DNA from: Liolophura sinensis
Taxonomy: Eukaryota; Mollusca; Polyplacophora; Chitonida; Chitonidae
Direction: 5' to 3'
Length of the DNA stretch: 64,000 bases
Assembly (NCBI RefSeq): GCF_032854445.1
Contig: NC_088295.1
Coordinates: forward strand, 26,711,385 to 26,775,384
Shown here: piece by piece, positions 41,115 to 54,518 of the stretch
Layout: every line of letters starts with the position of its first letter
Numbering within the stretch: the stretch's first letter is position 1
Translations under genes and position numbers: made by a program
Notes under the pieces: model-generated
Told to the model about the DNA's origin: nothing
Database searches by the model: none
The model's input: the letters and a program-made list of their open reading frames with translations, nothing else

Positions 41115-42750
41115 AAACGTGAATTTTCAGATTATCTCTATACCAGACGATGGGAACAATATATGTATAATAAAAACCTTTTGAATAATTAACGATAGTA
41201 TATATTTTATTTCAATTATTGGACTGGGTAAATATATATTAATTTACATCTCCGCAAGCATCCCTTTATTCTACCAAACAAACCGCTGCTACGCGAAAGC
41301 GACTTAGTCTGCGTCCGTGTCACGCATCTTGTCTGGTAGAACACAGCATAACGGTACATCGTATGTTCTCATTAGTGCCTGTGTTACCGCTAAAGGTCTA
41401 CTAAGACCTTGGGTCATCGTATTCGCAGCTGGTAATTTCCCCTATAATCCAACCTACTGGCCAATAATACGAACTGAGACCGTAATAGAACGTTAATTAG
41501 GTCCTTAATAAGCACTGATTATCCTATTTTTATGACCTGACGCACAGATTACTGGAGAGATAAGGATGGTGTAACAGTCATGAGGAAAGCCTCTGGTCGT
41601 TGTAAAAGACCAGATAAAATGAGGGTATCGTGCACTGTACCTATTTGTCCAAAGACTGGGAACATACCAATGCCACTTGAAAAATATAACATGATACGGT
41701 TCACCTCGGATACTGATTTCATTCATTTACCGAGAACATTCCTTGCGTCTTTCCAACATCGGTTAAAACTTTGGAATGACTCTCTTTGCATGAATCTGTC
41801 TTAATTTCATACTTTCTTAGTTCTTTGATAGATTGTGTTAAATGTTGTTTTGGAAATTGGCCTTGCGATTATTGGCCTGGTTGACGACTGGCATACGAAT
41901 GTCTGTTTTGACGCCTGAATTCTAACTATATGAATCGTTGTGTCAGGGTGAGATTCTTCCAACGGTTTAGGGAAGTACGGCTTAAACTAACAGTGAAATA
42001 TGTAAATAATTCGAAGTCAGGAGTTGTGTCTCTCACGTTGAGGAAAACCTCAACCAACGTCACAGGTCATTGACTACGCAATCTAGTGTGTCTAGGATAC
42101 TACAGCAATTTAAATCTAATTTTCTTAAATTTTGTACTGAGTACATAATTCCCTTATACATAAAAATGGACAGAGAGTCTAGAATTTCTGTAATATTCTT
42201 TGCAGTATATAGGACAGAGAAAGTGAGCGGAGTAGTTACACGAGTGCAAAGTAGATAAACTGTCAGCTGGTTATATTCACGCGTCCTGCTTTGTAATCTT
42301 GTCTTTAGTACCGTAATGACAGCACGTTTTTCCTTCCTTCATATTGTTTCCACACTGAATGCACGAACTCTAGGACATTGTAATGCCACAACTATAATTC
42401 AGATTATTTAGTGTGGATCACAGTACTAAATTCTACTGCCTGATTGGTTGTATACCTGCGGCAAATCGCTACACTGACTTGTCCTTCGTGTTTTCTGTAG
42501 TCGTCTATGGCTTTTCACCGTTTGGGGTACAACCAGACTGACCGTTTGGAAAGGTTTACTGCACATCATCATTGCGAGTGGACTGGTCTCCGGATTGCTG
42601 AGTTATAAAGTTGTGACCGCCTAAAGTAAGTGATTATGCTCGTATTGGCTTTTTACAACCTATACATGCAATTATTGCGTTTAGTCCTGATATTACCTTA
42701 CTCTGTTGTTGCTGTTACAAGTTTCATTAATGTTGTAGCATAATAATTGT
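41115..42750. other. No recognised feature
   Basis: AT-rich sequence. A 60-bp stretch near 41705-41765 (CGAGAACATTCCTTGCGTCT) recurs in diverged form at about 58970-59030 and may be a fragment of another dispersed repeat. Confidence 0.4.
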
Positions 42751-42751
42751 T

Positions 42752-43004
42752 GGGGGGCCTCCGTGGCTCAGTTGGTTAGCGCGCTAGCGCAGCGCAATGA
42801 CTTAGGAGCCTCTCACCAATGCGGTTGCTGTGAGTTCAAGTCCAGCTCATGCTGGCTTCCTCTCCGACCGTAAGTGGGAAGGCCTGCCAGCATCTTGCGG
42901 ATGGCTGTGGGTTTCCGCCGGGCTGTGCCCGGTTTCCTCCCACCATAATGCTGGCCGCCTTCGTATAAGTGAAATATTCTTCAGTACGGCTTAAAACACC
43001 AATC

Positions 43005-43032
<28 letters not shown>
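42752..43032 (+). repeat. SINE family A, full length
   Basis: This is the most complete copy in the window: GGGGGGCCTCCGTGGCTCAG, both polymerase III boxes, the full body and seven tail repeats of AAAT. AATAATTG occurs on both sides and may be the target duplication. Confidence 0.93.
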
Positions 43033-43034
<2 letters not shown>

Positions 43035-43036
<2 letters not shown>

Positions 43037-46000
43037 GCTCACCGCTTCCTGTTCCATCCTGGCCCTCTCATTATAAGACTAAAACACCGACAGAATATAA
43101 AAAAAGAAACCAATTTGGTCTTCCTTTCTGAGATTGGCTCAGGGAGAGATTTGCTATTATAAAAGGTGACAAAGCAATTTACTTAACGTTCTGTCTATCT
43201 TGTGAATAAATAATCGCACTGTAGCACTGTAGTATGGTAGATGAAGATTTTGGAGGAACCAATGACTTGCAAGAAGGTGACGGAAACGTGTACAGTGTTT
43301 AGCTGTAAGTGACAAATTATGGAGAACGTATAAATTTACGTGAATGATAATGTTTTAGATACTTAAATATCTAAGTATCTAGATATTGAAAAATGAGAAA
43401 ATGGTTGAGGGAGATGATCAGACTGGGCCGGACTTCTCAAAGCGGTCATAGCCTTACGCCGGCCTAATCATTATGACGTTACATACTGACGACATACACT
43501 GAAAACATTAATCTGTCTGAGTGATGCTGGGAGGTATTCTTCTGTTGCAGTAGATTGTTCTGTTAAATATAACACACATATTCTATTAATTCAGCGTAGA
43601 GATACTATCAGACTAACAGAATATTATGTTGACAGGATATTGTGTTATACATGTAGTAACAGAATGCATCCATCACGCTGACAACAGACGTTTTGTTACA
43701 ATTGACAGATTAATTTTATCAGTGTACGCTGCCTTGGTATTGGTGACTGGCGTAGCGTTATAACCGCTCTGAGAAACAACCCACAGGTGCCAACATGTGT
43801 ATGACAAATGGCTATGCGGCATACTTATATCATAGAGACAAACATTTGTTAATACGTGTACGCGTAAGTGCATTTACATGATTGAAACGATCTATTAAAG
43901 TGAAAAATAAATAGGAAGATATTTTCGTACATTATTTTGACGGTTGTCAATGGGGCTTTGAAGTATCAGGGTATTAATGGTACACACAAATTGTAATTGA
44001 TTTGGACATCCCGGCAGTTTGTAGTGTAACATATCGATATGTGTAAAGGCTGTATATGTGAGGCTGGGGGAAGTGGGGATGGTGGGTGAAAGTTTACTTG
44101 TGTAGCTGTGGGTTTGTGTGTGTGAGTGAAGAGGATAAGTGGTCGTCAGGTTACGTAAAAGTATGTGTAAAAGTACATTAATAAATCAATACTTATGCAC
44201 AGCGTGTCAGACTGACTCGTGTATTGGGCACACATGTATCTTGTCACCATATGGGCTGCAATGGTATTTGTGTTTGAATCAGGACAACACTGTGAGACGA
44301 CGACAGCCTGATTAAATAAACGATCAATATCTGAAAATGTCGTCTGAGTCCTTACGTCATGAAGTTTAAAATATGTGTTTGGATAATCGGATAGTCTGTC
44401 TAAATTTCACTTGAAAACGTGAGTATTTGGTACCGGTTTGGGAAGAAGCCAATGCTTTTAACTTGACAGTGTCGTCTGAATACTATGGGATGTCGCCTGC
44501 TGGCATTGCTTACAGTTTCCTCAGGGCACCTTCTGTGGTTCATTCTGTATAAAAGCAGTTATTGACTGTGGGTACTGTCAGTTGTTTCCTCTGAGTGTGT
44601 CACTGAGTTCCTATAGTTAACGTCAGTTGTTTCCCCTTGGCTCTATGATTTCTTTCCTCTTCAAGAAGAGCTCGGAATAAAACACAAAGGTTGCGTAGGA
44701 TAAACCGATGGGAACATAGATACATAGACATATCGCCAGACGAAAGTGACAGTAAATATTCTTAGTGTTTCAGTGCTCAGGATACCCAATTAAGAAGTTT
44801 TAGCTTCGGAGACAAAACTTTTAAGGACATGTAGCTCTAAATAGAAAATAGGCCAGAATGAGACTAACGTTCACGCCCACATTCACAGAGCACATATTTA
44901 TGCGGTAACATAGGAATATACTGCTCGGGTATCCAGATGTCTAGATGATGTTGAACTGTTAGGATATATAATTTACAGTCTGGAGATTGGAGCAATACAT
45001 TCTTCAACAGATAACAGGCGTTTGACTTGAGAATTTACTCGAAATGATCTGACAATGGCGTGACGCATGACACTCATTTCTTGATTTAAGCTTCACAAAT
45101 CTGAAAGATCCAGTATGGAACGTACCAGAGTAGCACACCCTAAATTTTATTTACAGTTCCATATAAGTACGTGGTTGAAAGTTTAACTGTGCACATAGAT
45201 AAATTCTTGAGTAAGGAGTATTTTGTAGTCGACATATTGTGACCACTGGCACATACCGATGTGCATGGCTCTACATTATTTATTAACGCTGGTGAGATGA
45301 TAATGTGTTTTGATAGCGATATTGATGGTGCTTTCGATTTTTCTGTGTTTAGTTAATGAATACCAAGAAGGTATGTGATGTACATTGCTGTTGAAGCATG
45401 ACTACACTTCGTAATGTCAGGTGCCAAAACACGGTATTTCCATTTCATCCCGTGAAAGGGTATTCGAAGAAAAGCAGACGATACCGGGTCCAGTGGAGAC
45501 ACATTTGTAAATCAATACCCGTAAGCGGTAGGGAAGATTGACTGGCCTTTCCCGCTGCTAATGTCCCACTGTCTACTGATTCTCAGCTCTATCCACAACT
45601 AAATTATGTTAGTTGCTGACAGAAGCGATCTGTTTGTGTGGACAGTCGGTCGATTGCTACAATAAGGAATTGCAAGAGTTAGCCGATTTTCATAACTCAC
45701 GGAATACCTTTGTGCTATATCTCTTCATTGTGTCACGCGTACAAGTAAAGCTGAAAAACAAAAATTATAGATGGCCGGACGGACTGATTCGATTGTCATT
45801 GAACTGCACAAAAGGAAGACGGCTTTGTAGCCACATTATCCATTTTCAGCAGCGCCATATGTCACATCTTCTAGGCTGTTACGGTTGGGGATTATTTAAA
45901 TGTGACATATTTTAATAAAACTGGCAATAAGTCTGTACATCCAGCGTTACACTTCATACATGGGATTTACAGGTGCTCCAAGCCAGCTGTCACATTGCCA

Positions 46001-46190
46001 CCTTTTCATCATTCTTTGTCGTCTGCAAAACAAAATCGATTGAAAATCTCTCGTCATGATGAAATAACGATTTTATCGGAGAACGTACCCTATACATATC
46101 GCAAGCAGGTACTAGGCGCTGTGAGCTGCTGCCTTGTCCTACACAATATATATCACGTGAAGCTGTTTCGTATCACTCCCTAATATCGCT
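43035..46190. other. No recognised gene
   Basis: AT-rich sequence. A TATAAAAG string at 44548-44555 could be a TATA box for plus-strand transcription, but nothing downstream within a few hundred bases supports a gene start. No repeat family was recognised. Confidence 0.4.
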
Positions 46191-46328
46191 AGCCCTGAAC
46201 TGTGCCGGCCGGCCGGTCGGGATAACCCCCGTCCAGGAAGGAACAGCAAGCCCGTCATACCATCTGCACCAGATACCGGCCTCGCACCAGCGAGAGAGGA
46301 GGAGGAGGACGTACAGACTAGAGGATCC

Positions 46329-46405
46329 ATGCTGGACAGTAACGGTGAGACAGGTGTTACACCGAACGGCTACCCTCATCCCAACGGGGACACAGCTAAT
46401 ACAAG
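46329..46405 (+). CDS. Possible first coding exon of an unidentified gene
   Basis: A local GC-rich patch (about 46195-46400) in AT-rich surroundings contains an ATG at 46329 that reads MLDSNGETGVTPNGYPHPNG, then DTANT, and ends at a fair donor (AG/GTCAGT at 46405/46406). The same frame is open upstream to a TGA near 46157, with acidic and Pro-rich residues (PAREEEEDVQTRG). This would suit a 5' exon with an unstructured N-terminus. No following exon was identified, so neither the gene nor its product can be named. The start context is weak. Confidence 0.33.
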
Positions 46406-46409
46406 GTCA

Positions 46410-48720
46410 GTCTAGCTACCTGCATAATTATACATCATCACGTGAAGGCTACACATTATTTACCCATATACACGACGACACATAGAATAGGCGGCTTCAT
46501 GCTTTTTTTTATAACACGGGGTTAGTAGTATATATAACTGTGTAAAGTTGTAATCTAAAAACCGTGATTTTATTCTTTGTCTCCTTACTTACTTGTCATG
46601 AACATCTGGTAGATGGTAGGCGGCTGTTGGTAAGGCTTTTGAAATTGTAAGGCAAATTGAAATTAGACTGATTATCTTCTGATAGAGTTTCTAAAGTCTG
46701 CAGATATGAACTAAGAGCATAAATATGGCTAGGAGAGCTAGAGAGGAAGATGCAACTGCTTATTTCGTAAAACTGCTCGGGATTACGTTATGTTGCTTGG
46801 GTTATGTTTATACAAAGTGAAATTGCACTGCACTTATTTTAGTGGATTGCAGATGTATAAAATTGTGAACAAAAGTATCTCTATATAACGAAAGTAGGCA
46901 TATATTTCGCTGCACATGTGAAAACAATTTCCTATTACTTGAATGGTAATTAAATATTTCCTCGAAAGGATCCGTTAATTGTTTCTGTTAACACAATATA
47001 AAGACTTAATTGCGTTGAGAATCGTATTCGGGAAGACAACATACGTAACCACGTACTCAACGGCCAATCTGGTGAATCAAACAGTCGCTCAGTAAATCAA
47101 TATATAGATTTGTGTCTGACAATAATCAACAGTAGTTCAACAGTAGGGAGAGCATCTCACTGCGCTTCTTTCGTCACGTTTTCTCCAGAAGTAATCACCT
47201 AAATTATCACGAATTTTTATGTTCACATGTCCGACGGTTTGTCTTGTCAGTAGATTGTACAGCTGAGTTAAAACCCTGGTGAACTCTTAATTAAGTCCTT
47301 AATTAAAATACTTGATTTATTAGCTTGTTTGATTAATTCCACTTCAACCGAATTGCAACAATCATGTGTTATCCATAATGTTCATTTATATAATATTACA
47401 TGCAGGCATTTCATATTGTAGAAATAATTGTAGGGAGGGCCAGTCAGATTATTGCAGTATCGAATGTGCGTCAGGTATACATCTGTACCCTGTGTAGTAT
47501 ATGGCTTTGGGAGCTAGCAAATACACATTGGCGTGACAATGGGTTATTCCCATGCGGATTTATGCAAATACGAGTATAACTGTGTTTTTAGATTCCTTCC
47601 AACCAACATTGCAATACAATTCTGATTTGATGAAGAGGATGTAATTCGTTGATGGAGCAGGTTGCAGCTGGTACAAGTGTAAATAAAACTCTTCTTTCCT
47701 GTTATTAAATATAAACTGCTTCCAGTGGAATTACATGAGCACGGTAGGACGTAAACCTTACTGCTATTTACCTGTCAGTCATTAGAGCGAGATAATGTTG
47801 GGCTGTGCGTGGGATGTCTTAAAAACGTTGACATTACTTGGCGCCCAATACTCTGTTGTACAGCGGTGGTTTGTCAAGCGGATATGACGTGATGTGTTTC
47901 TGCCTTGATTTATCACGTGTTATATGTCAGCGGGAACAGGCTTTACGGCTGTGGCGTTGTATATTACACTGGCTAATCTGTCTAGGATTTCAGTTATAAC
48001 GGGCTTAACAACGAAGCAGGACTGTATTTTTATCAGGCAATTGGCGTGCTCTCCGGGAGAGTGTAGAAGGCAAAATTGTGGCAATTCCTATCAGATGTCA
48101 ATAAAGTCGCATCCAACCTTTCCGATGGACTCAAGGACATGCAACGGAAAAAAATTACTCAATTGAAGGGTGAATTCCGGGTTTCTTATTGAAATCGTTT
48201 CTATTTCATGTGAAAGCATCGTTATCGTTTGCTAGAATGTGTTGCTGCCAGAAGTGCCAGCTTCCTTGTTGACGTGATCAAACAGCCGCAATAACCGCCT
48301 TTTGTGGAGAGCTTTTGAAAACGCTTTGTTTTTTGTTAGGTGCCGCGCTTTGCTTATATTCTGGACGACGTTTAATTACAAGTGCACCTACGTTTATCAA
48401 GCCAGTGTTTTTATTTTTCACCCAGTTCTGCTTCATGTTATGAAGAATATTTGAAATCTTGAAATTTCACTGATGACTGATGATCTTTGAATTCTTTAAC
48501 CTAGTTAAATGTTCTTTGACTATGTTGATAAGACGTACTCAACCATGGTATATGTAGATGTAAAGATTTTATATGCCTCCGGGCCTATAAAATCACTGGA
48601 GTCTGGCGCATAAATCGATTAGCAGTGGTTCAATATATATAAACATACTGACATTAACAACCCTTTCTCTTGGTTTCAAATATATTTGTCCATACTTGTG
48701 AAGACCTGCTGTCAAACTGC
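46410..48720. other. No recognised feature
   Basis: AT-rich sequence. If the exon at 46329-46405 is real, this would be its intron. Confidence 0.4.
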
Positions 48721-48722
48721 AT

Positions 48723-48836
48723 TTGGTCGTGGGTGTCCTTGGGCTCTGTCCGGTTTCCCCTCACCATAATGCTGGCCGCCGTCGTATAAGTGAAATGTAC
48801 TTGACTACGGTGTAAAACACCAATCAAATAAATAGA
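48723..48836 (+). repeat. SINE family A, 3' part
   Basis: The copy starts at TGGTCGTGGGTGTCCTTGGG and runs through CCATAATGCTGGCCGCCGTC to ACACCAATCAAATAAATAG. The head and first half of the body are missing. Confidence 0.87.
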
Positions 48837-49641
48837 TCAAATCAAACATGTTTGTAAGTCACATATAGTTCTTGGTTTGATACTGACGTTCCGTGTGCAA
48901 TCAGCGATGGGTTTTACGTATGTAAAGATGCCTAAGGAAATTTGTCTCCCTTTGCCGTCACGGCTGCGGAAACAAGATTAACCTTCCTGGTGGTTTTGTC
49001 TATTCACGTTGTCAGTGTATCGTCTGAGTGACTTCTCCGCCCACTTCTCATTACAAACAAACGCTGTCCTCATCTTGTTTGATTTGTATATAAAATACAT
49101 CTGATAGGCGGGAATACAGAGTTGGTTAAATGCCAAGTGACTTTAGTCCGCCATGATTACACGCACCAGTAGTTTCACAAATACCACTGGAACCGGTATG
49201 CTGGCTTATTAAAGCCCGTGGCACTAATATTCTACCTAATACACTGTAAACATAAGCGGTCCCCTCAAGGTTAACACTGGCGGTTGACAAGGACGAAGTA
49301 ATGGTGAGTATGAAGATCTGGTTGATGTAACTTGGGCCAAAGTTTGCCATCTGTGTTTTCATGTTGAGTTTTATCCGCTCAATTGAAAGGAAGTGACCAA
49401 GTCTTGCAGACAACAAAGGGAATCCGATGCCTGGGTGTCTCTATAAACGCTTCAGTTATCGCAAAGGCTCAGACGGTGAAATACCTACAGCCGTTACCAG
49501 ATCCCTCCGTGTAACTTTCACCTTTGCCTACTCATTCTCCTTTGACTCCTGCAGATCCAGATAGGTCACGGTGAGGAAACCCAAACCGATTCCTCTAGAT
49601 TAAAGTAAAGACGCTTCCTTTCAGCTCTTTGCCGCCATCCT

Positions 49642-49716
49642 GCCGGCCCTATTGTTCGTCCATGCTTGAACTGGGTGACCTATTCCAAGACGGCTAGCTC
49701 GGCTAATAGGGCCGGC
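49642..49716. repeat. Perfect 12-bp GC-rich inverted repeat
   Basis: GCCGGCCCTATT at 49642-49653 is the exact inverse of AATAGGGCCGGC at 49705-49716, with 51 bp between the arms. It stands out in AT-rich DNA. It could be a hairpin, a protein-binding pair or the ends of a decayed element. Confidence 0.75.
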
Positions 49717-50192
49717 ATCGACCGTAACCTGCCAATCAATGACGTAGAGCCTTCTGGTCAGGTCAGCCGACTTAATTACCCCCCTCCCCCCTCAACCTAA
49801 ACACATCTTACAATGGGCTTCTCGCGCAGTATAGACCTCTTAGGGGAAGTTCACAGACAAAAAAGGTTCAAGCGACCAACGAATGCCCGTACACCTTCAC
49901 TTGTCAACAATGCGCCCGTGGGTTCGTTTCGATAAGCCTGATCCTACAACTGTGTATAGATACAACCAACAAAACGAAAGAAAAATAACGAAGGAAGAAA
50001 AGCTGAATTTAATTTTCAACTCCTAGGAAATGACACCGATGATACCAGTTTATTCAGCTGAGCGTTGAGAGCTGTAAGTAATTATTTAGTGTTTACCAAC
50101 TATAAGTATAAACTTAGAGTATATCGCGGAACGGGGTTGATCTTTGTGGGAAGCTACATTTAGTTACCTCCCGCGGCAATACCATGGAGATT

Positions 50193-50310
50193 CTGTTTAA
50201 TTTCCGCCTAGATTTCCATAAAGCATGATCTGGTCGAGAATTGTTCTTGGCTGTTTCTCGCCTAGCTGATAAGGAACAATTGCCATCCGGGCGGAAAATT
50301 GCTGTGGGAG
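50193..50310. repeat. Nested inverted repeats
   Basis: An outer pair (AATTTCCGCC with GGCGGAAAATT) encloses an inner pair (AATTGTTC with GAACAATT), giving a foldback arrangement of about 115 bp roughly 130 bp from the exon-like segment at 50436-50517. Confidence 0.6.
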
Positions 50311-50435
50311 GCTAGCTTGTACATGCTAGGATACGCAAATCAATATCAGCCATACTGGAAATAAAAGACATTTCCTCTTAGATTTATTGTTAATTATTCA
50401 ATGTTGAGGTAAATCAATCGATATTCCTATCTCAC

Positions 50436-50517
50436 CTGTTTTCAGAGCGCTCTGAAGCTGTGGTAACGAACTGAGCTGAATGATGCTGGCGTTGTTGCTG
50501 ACAAGATAATTATGGAT
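50436..50517 (-). CDS. Exon-like segment resembling a receptor amino-terminal domain
   Basis: Between an AG (GTTAATGATGCAG) and a good donor (GTGAGATAGG, 50435-50426) the frame reads IHNYLVSNNASIIQLSSLPQ, then LQSALKT, ending in phase 1. That phase fits the recognised exon at 22670-22804, which starts with two bases, so it could be a distant upstream exon across a 27.6-kb intron. Alternatively, it resembles the segment that spans the junction of the exons at 21739-21972 and 17096-17268 (ILTNQGISTQQMTVFADTST), which also breaks in phase 1; that would make it a remnant or exon of a paralogue. I cannot choose between these from the sequence. Confidence 0.4.
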
Positions 50518-53500
50518 CTGCATCATTAACACAGTACCAGCGTATTAATTCATGGCAGTGTTTAGTTTTTTCAAAAGCTTAAGGCCAATTTTCTCGCTGA
50601 CCTGTGCCAAGTAGTTAATTAGTCTTGATCTGGGGCTGAAGCAGAGTTTCTCGTTGGTGTGGCTGCTTAAAAAAAACACAGAGAAAATCTTTTGGAGGAT
50701 AATATTTGAAATCAGTTTTTTGCCCTCTAAACCCAAACGTCGTTATCCGAGCTTTTCTATCTCCACAAAAAGTTATTGAAATATCAGCGTTCCGGATCAT
50801 AAAAACTGGCTTTAGATCTGATCTGATTTTACAGACTGATGGCGTTCCCTTAATAACTAATGAGAAAAACACTTTTGCCGTGTCACAAACACTCTGGATG
50901 ATTGATGTAATAATTAAGTAAGACAGCCACGAATCTAAAAATATCTCACAACTCAATTCACCCCCGTACAATGAATTTATCGCCGATTCCACTCGCTTTA
51001 AAAGTAGTGGCTGTCGTTTAAGGTCAGACCTGGTAGCAGTGAGTGTTGTGTGTTATTGCGGACAGCTTGACAAGCACACAGACATGACGACTGAGGAGGT
51101 GGTCCCACAATCACATCAGCCGAGTCGACAATTAGCGGAAAGCTCCAGTATCTTAGCGTACTACATCCGTGATCAGGAATGGTAAATCGGACTCTGAGAG
51201 AACAACTGATATAATCGCTTTGCTATTGGCGGAGTGGTCTCCCTTAGTTCGGTTTTGACACTGCAATCCAAGGCGGTAATGCCACAGTGCGTAAGTACAT
51301 TTGCTACCTCAATAAGAATACTAACTTTTAAAATATATGTTATTCTTGAGTGTAGGACGGAGCGATAAATATCACTATTCAAGTTTCGACTCACGCTTTC
51401 GCTGAGTACCTTTAACACTGGGTAGTTCGAAGATCGAACAAAGCTAGCTGTTGTTACAGTCTCCCGTTCACTGCTCTCTATAAACTGGATGTGTGTATGA
51501 CACAGGCTTTAGGTGATAAGACAAAAACATTTCGCTATTTCCTAGTTGGCCTTCATCAGAACGTTGACATTTGGAAAGGACACCTTTTTCTGTAGGGTAA
51601 TACAATTCTGTCCATCAACGCCGCTTTTAAGTTAATGAGAAACCTATGTGTTTATCGCTGTGTAAGATATCCACCTGACGAAGAGATTATAACAAGAGTA
51701 CGGTCAACAAAAGGACCCGAATTTAGTAAGCATCTTAAAAGGGCATCAGTCTTAAACAAAGTTTAAGGCTTACTCACATCAAAAAGACAACCCGCTTTCA
51801 AACGGTTTATCAGTGCGGCGACCTTGTAATAACTCTTGTGAATTTTTTTCAATAATACGTTCAAAGGAAAACTGTAATAGAAAAACTGTACGGAATATGG
51901 TTATCAAGATTTAATATCACATGGCGATCCCCTTTCCCTGACGGTGTATTTATTTGCAACCCTGTAGGTCAAATTTTTTGCAATACTTCGGTCTTATATT
52001 TGTGGGGAAAAATATCTGGTACTGTTAAAATGCCCCTTATTTACCCCTGTTGGAAAGGGTGTGGTCGCCAACAAATCTGTCGTTTACATTTACTGAAAAT
52101 CAATCTGAATGTTGACCCATGCAGCCAGGTCAAATCTGTACAGACAGGATGGCAAAGTTCGGTTACTCGTTCTCATTATACACTGTAATGACTTGATAAT
52201 GACGTGTGTCACAACTTTGCATTTGAGTCAGTTTTTTAACCGCACTCGGTGACTACTTTATCGGAATGTACCGTTCCCTTCCAACCCAATTTCTTTTCTC
52301 TTTTTCTAAGTATTTGATATGCCTTGAATCCCTTTAAAATATGTTAACACTGAAAGGGATAATTTGGTAGCTACCGCACTGTCGCTGATCTGGTTGTATT
52401 GTTCATGCAGTGGTCTTTTAGACATATTTGATGGCACTTCGGTTTTCGTAAAATTCATTCATTCATTCATTTATTTATTTATACATTAAAATATTAGAAA
52501 TCCTCCACTTTTGCGGCGATAGTCAGGTTCAAGGATGGAGGACACCACCGCCCACCACCAGCTACCTAACAAATAACCTGACCTAAAGCCACAGCCGGAC
52601 CAGAGCATGGTTCGAGTCTACAACCAAATAGTTGAGGTGCCTCGACAAGAACAGCTTTATATGTATGTGAAGTTTACGGCATCTGTATCGTCTGTTGGTT
52701 TGTATCGATCCAATAAGGTACTGAAAACTTGGTTTCAAGCCATCTGTACAATTGTTTTACACACTGGAGTGTGCCAACTAAACTGGGGCCTCCATTTCGA
52801 CTAATCAAAGCTATTTATCTCTGGGAGTTTCTTTGTACGCATTCAGTGATAGGTACATTCTTGTTTAACAGCGTTGACAGCGTAAGCGTTCATGAAAATT
52901 ACGTTCTTGGAAAAGTTAATACAGCTTGACAACTGAGGACAGATACTGCGCCACAAAGTTCAGAAATTTACAACAGGAGGTAGATGGGGCACGAAGAAAA
53001 CACCAGGCTTTGCAGGCTGTGCTCTAGAGCGAAAAGACCCGGGGAAACAGTTCACGTAATGCGAAAATAAAGTTTCTCAACTCTCCAACACGAAAACACG
53101 TTTATCTTATCTTGGAGGATTTAAAACTTCCAACCAATCATCTTTAATAAAGCTCTTCTTTCCGGAAAACTCCTTTAATTTTAACATTTTGTGGTGAATA
53201 TCCTAAAAGGAATCGATTTCTCCAACCATAACAGATTTGGAATCACGTGTTGTGTTGTTTTGACTCGCGTGCTTGTTATCAGGAGCTATTATTCTCAGAA
53301 CAGACCGAGAGAAGTCTCCTACCGTCTCTCTCCGACATAACCGTTATAATCGATTAGGTAATTAACGTGGGCTATTTTGAGCGCAAATCACTAGACGCTA
53401 TTGAACGGCCTTGCTTTGCCAATAAAAACTATGTTTGAGACGTGTATAATTTGCGTGGAGGTCGGGCCGTCGTCTAGAGGGATCTCAGGTGCGGGTGACA

Positions 53501-53990
53501 GTTCGTCATAGCGGTCAATTACCGGGGTGAACAAATACCGGGTCAGCTCTGACCACTAGACAAGGTCGTCTGCTAATTTGTACTATCGTGTAAGAAATTC
53601 ACTCCCTATTTTAATCACCGCTGGCTAAGAAGGGTGTTAGGCTTCCATCAAGTGTGACAGATTAGTCCTGTTAGTTCGTTACCGGTCCTTAGGCTATGAT
53701 GTGAACTTCAACTAAGCTTGCGGTGCTTGGACGGCTCTGGGCTTTAATTCTGCTTAAGCTAAGATGTGCATTGTCTTAAGTGTAACTATTTAAGCATTTA
53801 CAATCAAAATATAACATTAACTGAGGTAAATTTAAAAGATGCCCCACAATCATGTACTAGTTGCGTGTGATCATTACAGACTATTACGCTGCTGACTTTT
53901 GGGGGTGTTTAATTTGAACACAGACGAAGCTAATATAACAATGTTCTTCGCCTGAGCAATAACATAATAAACATCATAAACAGACTTAAA
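50518..53990. other. No recognised gene
   Basis: AT-rich sequence. A short run of ATTC and ATTT units lies near 52456-52483. Several open frames of 60-125 codons occur on the minus strand near 50.6-51.4 kb, but none has recognisable domain features. Confidence 0.4.
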
Positions 53991-53994
53991 GATA

Positions 53995-54245
53995 AGAGAG
54001 AAAAACAAGAGCGGCGACGATAGTCTGACTGTTGGTAAACGGTCACACGTAATTGGTGAAATACGGCCTCTTTCCAGGTTAGGGTTTTATTTCAACTGTT
54101 CATGCAAATGCTTAAATAGTATCAAAGGACACGCCCCAGCCCCACCCCCACAGCCATTGCTTAAGGGGAATTAGGCAAACAAACATGCAATGATTTTAAT
54201 TGCAGTTTATTAGATGTGATTAGGCTAGAATTATTCAAACCCACT
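53995..54245 (+). repeat. Dispersed repeat family E, copy 2
   Basis: The shared blocks are GGTCACACGTAATTGGTGAA, ATACGGCCTC, AGGGTTTTATTTCAACTGTT, CATGCAAATGCTTAA, CACGCCCC, GGGGAATTAGGC and GCAGTTTATTAGATGTGATT, in the same order as in the other copies. Confidence 0.75.
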
Positions 54246-54518
54246 TGTAATTAATGTCATACCAGACAGGAAAGTAGTGCTCTGAAACACTAAGTTCGTC
54301 AAGTGTTCGGGGGGGGGGGCAGTAATTAGCACAACTGAGTGCCATTTTCATAAATAACTACCATTTATCATTGTCAGATAAAAGATTCGAACTATCACGA
54401 GCTTACAGATACATTTGGTTTAATCTACAAAATATATCCAAGCGTTTTGAAAGTGTAAACACAAAACGGTTAAATGATTACATTATTCAACCCGAATCAT
54501 AAACCACATATAATGTGA

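Noticed and set aside
44548-44555. TATA box candidate TATAAAAG
   Set aside because: No coding exon or initiator with support lies at a sensible distance; the nearest candidate exon is about 1.8 kb away. AT-rich DNA gives such strings by chance.
50615-50992. Minus-strand 125-codon frame upstream of the exon-like segment
   Set aside because: The composition is not coding-like, no signal peptide or receptor similarity is visible, and no splice donor links it to the segment at 50436-50517.
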